A stretch of 11,539 nucleotides of DNA from Deltaproteobacteria bacterium. GTDB taxonomy: Bacteria; Desulfobacterota; Desulfuromonadia; Desulfuromonadales; Geopsychrobacteraceae. The stretch is taken from the NCBI GenBank assembly GCA_009993495.1, contig JAACTI010000049.1, forward strand, positions 1-11,539, written 5' to 3'. A program made the translations under genes and the position numbers. Position 1 is the stretch's first letter, and each line of letters opens with the position of its first letter. Below, piece by piece: positions 6,133-11,539 of this stretch. The notes under the pieces were generated by a model. The model had not been told where the DNA came from and searched no databases. It saw only the letters and a list, made by a program, of their open reading frames with translations.

Positions 6133-7212
6133 TTACTGACGCATCCGCTGAATCAGAGCCAGATCGGCAATCACCAGCGCGGCCATAGATTCAACAATGG
6201 GAACCGCCCGGGGCACAACGCAGGGATCATGACGCCCCTTGGCTTCGAGAGTGACCGCATTCCCCTGGTAATCGACGGTTTGTTGCGCCAGACCAATGGT
6301 TGCGGGCGGTTTGAAGGCCACCCGGAAGTAAAGATTTTCGCCATTGGAAATTCCGCCCTGAACGCCGCCGCTGTTATTGGTCAGGGTTGCGAGACGGCCA
6401 GCCTTAAAACAGTAAGGGTCGTTATGCTGCGAACCGCGCTGAGCGGCACCGGCAAACCCGGAACCAATTTCAAACCCCTTGGTGGCCGGAATCGACAACA
6501 TGGCCTGGGCCAGGCGAGCTTCGAGGCGATCGAAAGCGGGTTCGCCCAGGCCGGCGGGCAAATGGCGACAGACGCAGGTTAAAACCCCACCCACCGAATC
6601 TTTGGCTTGCCGGGTCGCAATAATTTGAGCTTTCATCCGTGCCGCTGCCTGTTGATCGGGGCAGCGAACCTCGTTGATATCGACCTGGGCACGGGTTATG
6701 CTATCAAAATTGACGCCGTCGGCCTGGACATCACCCACGCTACTCACCCAAGCCACAATTTCAATGCCGTAATCACGGGCGAGAAATTTTTCGGCAATCG
6801 CCCCCGCGGCGACCCGACCAATGGTTTCGCGTGCGCTCGAACGACCGCCACCGCTGGCGGCATGAATGCCATATTTCTGCCGATAGGTCAGATCGGCATG
6901 AGAGGGACGCGGAATTTGGCTCATGGCCCCGTAATCCTGGGGACGCTGATCCTTGTTGCGCACCAGCAGCCCCAGGGGTGAGCCAAGAGTTAACCCATTT
7001 TCCACCCCCGACAAAATTTCAACCTGATCGGCCTCGTCGCGTTCGGTGGACAATTGACTTTGGCCGGGGCGGCGGCGATCCAGCTGGACTTGAATGTCTC
7101 TCGGCTCAAGTTCGAGCCGAGGCGGCACGCCATCGACCACGACACCGACTGCTGCGCAGTGTGATTCGCCAAAGGTTGAAATGCGGAAAAGACGTCCCAA
7201 GCTGCTCGACAT
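6133..7212 (-). CDS. aroC: Chorismate synthase
   Basis: A 359-residue FMN-dependent enzyme that converts 5-enolpyruvylshikimate-3-phosphate to chorismate, the last common step toward aromatic amino acids, folates and quinones. Diagnostic motifs are present: TFGESHC (active-site His18), DRRRPGQS, NKDQRPQDY, RPSHAD (second conserved His105), SGGGRSSARET (120-130), and GRHDPCVVPRAVPIVE near the C-terminus. Its length is normal for the family. The Cys after GESH and the CVCRHLPAGLGEPAFDRLEA stretch place it with the subclass that carries GESHC rather than GESHG. An AGGAGC SD (7224-7229 on the minus strand) lies 11 nt before the ATG, a little long but adequate. It is complete, with no missing catalytic residue seen. 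No other shikimate gene is in the window. Confidence 0.96.
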   Translation of the reverse strand: MSSSLGRLFRISTFGESHCAAVGVVVDGVPPRLELEPRDIQVQLDRRRPGQSQLSTERDEADQVEILSGVENGLTLGSPLGLLVRNKDQRPQDYGAMSQIPRPSHADLTYRQKYGIHAASGGGRSSARETIGRVAAGAIAEKFLARDYGIEIVAWVSSVGDVQADGVNFDSITRAQVDINEVRCPDQQAAARMKAQIIATRQAKDSVGGVLTCVCRHLPAGLGEPAFDRLEARLAQAMLSIPATKGFEIGSGFAGAAQRGSQHNDPYCFKAGRLATLTNNSGGVQGGISNGENLYFRVAFKPPATIGLAQQTVDYQGNAVTLEAKGRHDPCVVPRAVPIVESMAALVIADLALIQRMRQ

Positions 7213-7282
7213 GTGCTTAACAGGCTCCTTTAGACTTAGGTTTTATTAAAAATAAACACTTTTATTCCGAGTAAAAAAATTC
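7213..7282 (-). promoter_or_regulatory. aroC 5' leader, promoter not resolved
   Basis: AT-rich DNA upstream of aroC. On the minus strand a TTTAAT hexamer close to the SD could act as a -10 box. The best -35 partner (TTTACT) is 19 bp away, so the promoter is only suggested. It would be divergent to the plus-strand promoter that begins at 7283. Confidence 0.25.
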
Positions 7283-7311
7283 TTGACCCATGCACTTGGT
7301 TCGCGTATAAA
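7283..7311 (+). promoter_or_regulatory. Strong sigma70-type promoter for a small RNA
   Basis: TTGACC (7283-7288) and TATAAA (7306-7311) each match five of six consensus positions and are separated by exactly 17 bp. It is the best promoter in the window. It points along the plus strand although the protein genes on both sides are on the minus strand. The expected start is near 7318. Confidence 0.75.
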
Positions 7312-7317
7312 CAGGCG

Positions 7318-7414
7318 TGGATCGTTTTACAGCTTGCCCGAAAAACCTCCTGTAAGCCTGTCCATTTATGTCTCTCCGATTTGCGCCTGACTTTGCGGTC
7401 AGGCGCGTTTTTTT
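7318..7414 (+). ncRNA. Predicted small RNA with a CCUCC loop, about 97 nt
   Basis: It is defined by the promoter at 7283-7311 and the terminator at 7383-7414. There is no room for a conventional gene and no plus-strand gene downstream, so it is not a leader. The first hairpin pairs TTACAG (7327-7332) with CTGTAA (7350-7355) and has a 17-nt loop containing GAAAAACCTC. The CCTCCT at 7346-7351, complementary to Shine-Dalgarno sequences, lies at the loop and stem edge. A single-stranded pyrimidine-rich link (CATTTATGTCTCTCC) leads to the terminator hairpin and its seven-U tail. A free C/U-rich loop plus a U-tailed terminator is a common design of trans-acting regulatory RNAs that block ribosome binding. 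I do not recognise a known family. It could also base-pair with the 3' UTR of the minus-strand gene at 7454-9367, which is transcribed over the opposite strand. Confidence 0.6.
7383..7414 (+). terminator. Strong intrinsic terminator of the small RNA
   Basis: A perfect 9-bp stem GCGCCTGAC (7383-7391)/GTCAGGCGC (7398-7406), with loop TTTGCG, is followed by G and seven T (7408-7414). The other strand has only AAA then mixed bases after the stem, so the signal is directed along the plus strand, which supports real plus-strand transcription here. Confidence 0.88.
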
Positions 7415-7453
7415 GGGAGGGGGCGAATTCACTCCTGATAGCGCAGCAAGGGT

Positions 7454-9367
7454 TTATGGTATTTGCACAATTTTGCCGTTTTGCACTTGAAGCAGGAACA
7501 GATTTTTATCCGCCTCCCCGGTAAAGTCGAAGCTGGTGTTGCCAGTGACCCCGGGGTAATTTCTGAGCCGTGCTAAAGCATTGCGCAGGGCGCGACGCGA
7601 GTCAAGATCCTTGCGTTCAAGCAGAGAAAAAAGGATGTTGGCAGAGTCAAAGGCCTGGGCTTCAAGAATGGTGGGGTCTTCGGCGTAGGTTTCGCGATAA
7701 AGCCGAATAAATTCCTGCACAATGGGTTGGTTGCTTTCCAGAAAGAATCCATCGACAAAAACTGCTCCTTCCACATAACGTCCGGCCAGGCGCAGTAATT
7801 CCGGTGAGTTCCAGCCGTTAATACCCAAAAGCGGCAGATCGTCAATGCCGTAAAAGGCGAGTTGGGGGGCAATTTGACCGATGCGTTCGGCATAATCTGG
7901 AATAAACAGGGCATCAAAGGTGGTGGAGGGGTAATCGGGCTCTTCAGGGATGAAGAGAGCATCAAGCTTTTCAGCTTCGGTCTGGGGCTGATAATTTTCT
8001 TTTTGACGCCGGGGCGATTTGCCCATCAGGGGTAAAATCTGTTCGCGAAAATCGGTGGCGTCTTCCGGATAGCTTTGCTCAAAGGTCACCAGCCCGCCCA
8101 GCTTGAGAACTTCGTCACTGAAAAGTTCAGCCATGGCTCGACCGAGAGGGTTTTCCGGGGCCAGAATCCCAAAGGAGCTGAACCCTTGGTCGTTGATGGC
8201 ATAACGCGCCAATTTCCGCGCTTGCAACCGAGCGGTTAAGGAATTGCGGAAGACAAACGGGCCGACGTCGGCAATATTCGTGCGCTGAGACAGGGTCAAA
8301 ATTGGGGTTTCATTGCGCTCCGCTTCGGCGGCGGCGGCAAGGGCCGCCGCGCTGGTCAGGGGGCCAAGCATGGCGATGACACGATCTTCGTTGACGAGGC
8401 TGTTGACCGCCAGGCGTGCATTGGTCGGTTCTCCCGCCGTATCGCGATAAAGCACCCGAATCGCAGAGGCTTCGTTCTTGCGCAAGGCCAGAGCCATTTC
8501 AATGCCGCGTTGCACCAGGGTGCCGAAGGTTTGGTAGGGGCCACTCAGGGGCAACAGGGCCCCAAGGGTTTGATTTTGCAGCCAGCGGCCCTGGCTGAAA
8601 CCATCGAGGAGGGTCGCCGCCTCGCTGCGCCAAGGGAAGGTGATCTGACTGGCGACTATCTGGCGCAAGCTGTCGAGGGCTTTTTGTTGCTGATGGGTGG
8701 CCAACTGGCGGCGCGCGAGTTGCAACAAGGCATCCTGACCAATGGGGGTATCCCTGAACAGGAAGGCTGCTTCCGCCAGCTGGTCGGCCGCCGCCGGATT
8801 TGTCAGCAGCTGATGGGCTGTTTCCAGCAGGTCTTCTGGGTTGCTGCTGCCTGGCAGGGCCTGGCGATAAAAGTAAAGGGCGTGCAAAAAAGATTGCCGA
8901 CTTTCATAGGCCTGGGCGAGGCCGACAAGCAGAAGTTGGCGATCGCGAGGGTCCATGGTGCTGGTAGCTAGGGGTTGCAAGCGTTCAAGGGCGGCGGTGT
9001 GATCGCCCAGCATGGCCAGGGCGTAACCGCTCAGCAGCTGTATTTCGGCCGTTCGTGCGCTTGGTGCCAGGCGGTTCAGATATAAAAGCGCATCAGAATA
9101 GTGTTGCTGCTGAATGAAAATACGCCCCAAAAAGGCATAGGCCTGTGGAATCAGCGGAGAATCACTGTAGCGCAGCACAAAGGCGCGAAAGCGCGACAGG
9201 GCTTGATCGAATTCACCGCGTTGAAAGGCTCGTTCGGCGGTGGTGAAAACCTGTTGGGCGTCTGCACGTTGCACCGCACTCCCCCCCTCGAAGGGGGCCG
9301 CCAGCCCGAGGGTTGGTGGCAGGAATAAGATCCCGATTAAAATAACGTGCAATGCAGCAGATTTCAT
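7454..9367 (-). CDS. TPR plus periplasmic-binding protein (LpoA-like/PBP activator family)
   Basis: A 637-residue exported protein. A signal peptide (about 1-24, with no lipobox Cys) is followed by TPR-like helical repeats (about 41-255), for example TTAERAFQRGEFDQALSRFRAFV. A type-1 periplasmic-binding (Peripla_BP_6) domain runs from LGALLPLSGPYQTFG (268 on) to the end, with VLYRDTAGEP, MLGPLTSAAALAAA and LAFYGIDDLPLLGINGW. This architecture is shared with LpoA-like penicillin-binding-protein activators and some amino-acid receptor proteins. LpoA itself is an outer-membrane lipoprotein; this one lacks the lipid anchor, so a soluble periplasmic role is likelier, and ligand and partner are unknown. 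A short insertion repeats DALFIP (469-474, 485-490). It starts 32 nt after the dnaJ stop on the same strand, so co-transcription with dnaJ is likely. AGGG lies about 9 nt before its ATG. Confidence 0.75.
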   Translation of the reverse strand: MKSAALHVILIGILFLPPTLGLAAPFEGGSAVQRADAQQVFTTAERAFQRGEFDQALSRFRAFVLRYSDSPLIPQAYAFLGRIFIQQQHYSDALLYLNRLAPSARTAEIQLLSGYALAMLGDHTAALERLQPLATSTMDPRDRQLLLVGLAQAYESRQSFLHALYFYRQALPGSSNPEDLLETAHQLLTNPAAADQLAEAAFLFRDTPIGQDALLQLARRQLATHQQQKALDSLRQIVASQITFPWRSEAATLLDGFSQGRWLQNQTLGALLPLSGPYQTFGTLVQRGIEMALALRKNEASAIRVLYRDTAGEPTNARLAVNSLVNEDRVIAMLGPLTSAAALAAAAEAERNETPILTLSQRTNIADVGPFVFRNSLTARLQARKLARYAINDQGFSSFGILAPENPLGRAMAELFSDEVLKLGGLVTFEQSYPEDATDFREQILPLMGKSPRRQKENYQPQTEAEKLDALFIPEEPDYPSTTFDALFIPDYAERIGQIAPQLAFYGIDDLPLLGINGWNSPELLRLAGRYVEGAVFVDGFFLESNQPIVQEFIRLYRETYAEDPTILEAQAFDSANILFSLLERKDLDSRRALRNALARLRNYPGVTGNTSFDFTGEADKNLFLLQVQNGKIVQIP

Positions 9368-9399
9368 GGCAACAACCCTGCGGGAGTCAAGTCACGGGA

Positions 9400-10515
9400 T
9401 TAATCAAACAGTTCCTTCACTTTATCAAAAAAACCCTTACCCTGGGGATGAATATCTTCGCCACTGACCGCGGCAAATTCTTCAAGCAGCTTGCGTTGTC
9501 GTGCATCGAGTTTGGTTGGTACCTCAACGCGCAGAATCACCAGCTGATCGCCGCGACCATAGCCTTGCAGGGAGACAATCCCTTTGCCACTCAGTTTGAA
9601 AATTTTGCCGGTCTGAGTGCCGGGAGGAATTTTCAGAGAAACCTTACCTTCCAGCGTCGGAACTTCAATGTCGCTGCCGAGGGCTGCCTGCACAAAGGAA
9701 ATCGGTACTTCGCACAGCACGTTCTGCCCTTCGCGGGTAAAAATGCTATGGTCTGCGACCGTGATAACGACATACAGGTCGCCCGGTGGGCCACCTTGGC
9801 TGCCCGATTCACCTTCACCGCTGAGTTTCAGGCGCGTGTCGGTTTCAACCCCCGCGGGGATTTTCAGTGACAGATTGCGCTTCTGTTTAATGGTTCCGGC
9901 GCCTTTGCACTCGGGGCAGGGGTCAGAGATGATGCTGCCCTGACCGCGACAATCCGGGCAGGGGCGCGTCATGCTGAAAAAACCTTGCTGGAAACGCACC
10001 TGTCCCGCACCGCGGCAGGTGGTGCAGGTGTGCGGCGCGGTGCCTTTACGCGCACCGCTCCCCCCACAGGTGGTACAGGTTTGTTTGCGCGGCAGTTGCA
10101 GGTTTTTTTCGGCGCCAAAGGCCGCTTCTTCAAACGAGATGGTTAAATTGTAGCGCAGGTCTTCACCCCGGCGACCGCGACTGGCGCGCCGCCCGCCGCC
10201 ACCACCGAAGATATCGCCGAAGATGTCGCCAAAAATATCTTCAAAGGGCGAACCACCGAAATCAAACCCGCCACTGGAAAAACCACCGCCATTCATGCCC
10301 GCATGGCCGAATTGATCGTAGGTGGCCCTTTTTTGTGCATCGGACAGCACCGCGTAGGCTTCGGTCAGTTCCTTAAATTTATCCTCGGCCTGTTTGTCAC
10401 CAGGATTTTTATCGGGATGATATTTGATGGCCAAGCGGCGATAGGCCTTTTTGATTTCGGTATCGCTCGCGTTGCGGTTGACTTCAAGAATTTCATAATA
10501 ATCACGTTTTGCCAA
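9400..10515 (-). CDS. dnaJ: Chaperone protein DnaJ (Hsp40), TTG start
   Basis: A 371-residue class I J-protein that delivers unfolded clients to DnaK and stimulates its ATPase. The J domain (1-70) has the HPD motif at 33-35. A Gly/Phe-rich linker (about 72-110) holds three successive DIFG-type repeats. The zinc-binding domain has four CxxCxGxG repeats at Cys147/150, 164/167, 186/189 and 200/203, followed by the substrate-binding and C-terminal domains. Length is normal and all key residues are present. MAKRDYYEIL is the expected N-terminus, but its first codon is TTG (10513-10515) and no in-frame ATG lies just upstream. The likely SD is GGGA (10525-10528), 9 nt away. An out-of-frame ATG (10518-10520) lies in between. 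dnaK is upstream across a hairpin-rich 271-bp spacer. Confidence 0.96.
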   Translation of the reverse strand: MAKRDYYEILEVNRNASDTEIKKAYRRLAIKYHPDKNPGDKQAEDKFKELTEAYAVLSDAQKRATYDQFGHAGMNGGGFSSGGFDFGGSPFEDIFGDIFGDIFGGGGGRRASRGRRGEDLRYNLTISFEEAAFGAEKNLQLPRKQTCTTCGGSGARKGTAPHTCTTCRGAGQVRFQQGFFSMTRPCPDCRGQGSIISDPCPECKGAGTIKQKRNLSLKIPAGVETDTRLKLSGEGESGSQGGPPGDLYVVITVADHSIFTREGQNVLCEVPISFVQAALGSDIEVPTLEGKVSLKIPPGTQTGKIFKLSGKGIVSLQGYGRGDQLVILRVEVPTKLDARQRKLLEEFAAVSGEDIHPQGKGFFDKVKELFD

Positions 10516-10532
10516 AACATTAAATCCCGCGG

Positions 10533-10559
10533 CATCCCGGCGGCAAGGCCGCCGGGATG
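10533..10559 (-). promoter_or_regulatory. GC-rich hairpin just upstream of the dnaJ start
   Basis: CATCCCGGCGGC (10533-10544) and GCCGCCGGGATG (10548-10559) form a perfect 12-bp stem with a 3-nt loop. A near-copy of one arm, ATCCCGCGGC on the plus strand at 10524-10533, follows at once, so on the mRNA the first arm could pair with either of two partners. The second, less stable pairing would cover the GGGA that serves as the dnaJ SD. No T-run follows, so it is not a terminator. It could control dnaJ translation or protect the mRNA 5' end. Confidence 0.5.
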
Positions 10560-10675
10560 GATAAAAGTACAGCGTTTAATCGGCCAGGAAAAAAATCATT
10601 TATGGACGTATCACCTGCCCGCCCGAGGATGTCGTCCCCGAGTGCTTTTGCCGACGATCCAGGCCTTCGCGTCTG

Positions 10676-10694
10676 AAAAAGCCGGCCTCCGGCT
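10676..10694 (-). terminator. Short intrinsic-terminator-like hairpin between dnaK and dnaJ
   Basis: On the minus strand AGCCGG, loop AGG, CCGGCT form a 6-bp stem (10680-10694) followed by a run of T (10676-10680 as A on the plus strand). It is placed correctly to end or attenuate dnaK transcription before dnaJ. Its short stem and short U-tract make it partial at best. Confidence 0.5.
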
Positions 10695-10786
10695 CAAATT
10701 CTGCCGGGGTGACGCTGCCGGAGTCGCCTTGAGGCGCAATTTCTGCGGGGCTCAAGGCGCGCCTAGAAAAGGGGTGAAGAGTTCCC

Positions 10787-11539
10787 CTATTTTTTAGTGT
10801 CGCCAACATCTTCAAATTCGGCATCGACCACGCCGTCGTCGGCACTGCTCTTATCTTCTTCCGGCGCAGCGCCACCTTTCCCGGCATCAGCGTACATGCT
10901 TTCAGCCAGTTTATGCGAAGCCTGGGCCAGAGCCTCAGATTTCTTTTGAATTTCGGCAGGCTCACTGCCCTCCATCGCCGTTTTCAACTCGGCCAGAGCA
11001 CTTTCAATTGACCCTTTGGTCTGAGAATCAACCTTTTCACTATGCTCTTTCAACGCCTTTTCGGTGGTGTAGATCAAGCCGTCAGCCTGGTTACGTGCTT
11101 CGATCAGTTCACGCTTTTTCTTATCATCGGTGGCATGAGATTCGGCTTCTTTGACCATGCGATCAATTTCTTCCTGCGAGAGGCCGGAGGATGCGGTGAT
11201 CTGAATCGACTGTTCTTTGCCGGTGCCAAGATCTTTGGCCGAAACGTGGAGAATGCCGTTAGCATCGATATCGAAGGTAACTTCGATCTGGGGCACGCCG
11301 CGCGGAGCCGGTGGCAGACCGACCAGTTCAAAATTACCGATGGTCTTATTATCGGCCGACATTTCACGCTCGCCCTGTAAAACATGTACGGAGACCGCCG
11401 GCTGGTTGTCGGCAGCGGTTGAAAAAACCTGGCTTTTTTTGCACGGAACCGTGGTGTTTTTTTCAATCAGCTTGGTCATGACGCCACCGAGGGTTTCAAT
11501 CCCTAAAGACAGTGGGGTCACATCGAGGAGGAGCACATC
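10787..11539 (-). CDS. dnaK: Chaperone protein DnaK (Hsp70), C-terminal part
   Basis: The last 250 residues of DnaK; the gene continues past the window edge, so the ATPase domain and start are not visible. The fragment opens with DVLLLDVTPLSLGIETLGG, just after the interdomain linker region. It covers the beta-sandwich substrate-binding domain (TVPCKKSQVFSTAADNQP, VLQGEREMSADNKTIGNFEL, ANGILHVSAKDLGTGKEQ) and the helical lid, and ends in an acidic tail GVVDAEFEDV close to the usual DnaK C-terminus. It binds exposed hydrophobic segments of client proteins in an ATP cycle driven by DnaJ and GrpE. It is the upstream neighbour of dnaJ on the same strand, the common dnaK-dnaJ order. The stop is TAG (10787-10789). 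Confidence 0.97.
   Translation of the reverse strand, partial: DVLLLDVTPLSLGIETLGGVMTKLIEKNTTVPCKKSQVFSTAADNQPAVSVHVLQGEREMSADNKTIGNFELVGLPPAPRGVPQIEVTFDIDANGILHVSAKDLGTGKEQSIQITASSGLSQEEIDRMVKEAESHATDDKKKRELIEARNQADGLIYTTEKALKEHSEKVDSQTKGSIESALAELKTAMEGSEPAEIQKKSEALAQASHKLAESMYADAGKGGAAPEEDKSSADDGVVDAEFEDVGDTKK

Larger units (their letters stand above)
10516..10786 (-). other. Hairpin- and repeat-rich dnaK-dnaJ spacer
   Basis: No gene with a credible start is seen. Reading from dnaK toward dnaJ there is a weak AGGGG/CCCCT hairpin with a T-rich end, a 9-bp inverted repeat (CGCCTTGAG 10725-10733 with CTCAAGGCG 10751-10759), and an imperfect direct repeat of about 19 bp (10691-10709 and 10733-10750). 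After these come a short terminator-like hairpin (10676-10694), about 115 bp with nothing recognisable, and a 12-bp GC-rich hairpin next to the dnaJ start. The palindrome and repeat together resemble a dispersed intergenic repeat; whether it recurs in the genome cannot be seen here. Confidence 0.5.

Noticed and set aside
7213..7453. Riboswitch or tRNA between aroC and the LpoA-like gene
   Set aside because: No tRNA fold and no recognisable riboswitch core (including c-di-GMP types); the structured element is plus-strand, so it cannot be a leader of the minus-strand aroC.
10600..10965. 121-residue minus-strand frame overlapping the dnaK end
   Set aside because: Out of frame with dnaK through most of its length; the rest is spacer repeat. 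It is a shadow of dnaK.
1..11539. CRISPR array, insertion sequence or prophage genes
   Set aside because: No regularly spaced repeats, transposase, integrase or phage structural gene was seen on either strand.

Overview
The window looks like chromosomal DNA of a Gram-negative anaerobe, most likely a Desulfuromonadales/Geobacterales-type bacterium (the old Deltaproteobacteria). This is inferred from protein style (a split pqi operon, a TPR-plus-periplasmic-binding protein next to dnaJ, a thioredoxin-fold protein with an N-terminal extension) and from moderately GC-rich coding DNA with AT-rich promoters. No rRNA or tRNA is present, so the assignment stays tentative.

Layout. (1) 1-349 is an AT-rich leader with inverted and direct repeats. 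(2) 350-3883, plus strand, is a four-gene pqiA1-pqiA2-pqiB-pqiC operon. All three junctions are 4-nt ATGA overlaps. It encodes an envelope lipid/intermembrane transport system: two half-size PqiA membrane proteins, a three-MCE-domain PqiB and an outer-membrane lipoprotein PqiC. (3) 4007-4671, plus strand, is an MntA/HepT (nucleotidyltransferase/HEPN) toxin-antitoxin pair whose toxin is cut by an in-frame TAG. A two-way terminator at 4722-4769 separates it from an orphan HicB-like antitoxin on the minus strand (4888-5091). (4) 5219-7212, minus strand, carries aroC (chorismate synthase), then a secreted DsbA/thioredoxin-like protein with a CPYC active site. (5) 7213-7453 has no protein gene, but holds a strong plus-strand sigma70-type promoter followed by a strong intrinsic terminator. 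Together they define an unannotated small RNA of about 97 nt whose hairpin loop exposes an anti-Shine-Dalgarno-like CCUCC. (6) 7454-11539, minus strand, is dnaK (3' part only), dnaJ, and a TPR-containing LpoA-like/periplasmic ligand-binding protein. The 271-bp dnaK-dnaJ gap is rich in hairpins and repeats, and dnaJ starts with TTG.

How the parts relate. The pqi operon, the secreted oxidoreductase and the LpoA-like protein all serve the cell envelope; dnaK/dnaJ are the cytosolic chaperone pair; aroC is the last common step of aromatic biosynthesis. The region between pqiC and the dsbA-like gene is accessory: both toxin-antitoxin remnants there carry in-frame stops followed by continued protein-like reading frame, which suggests decay. 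The best candidate for something undescribed is the small RNA at about 7318-7414. The remodelled dnaK-dnaJ spacer and the HicB-like block come next.
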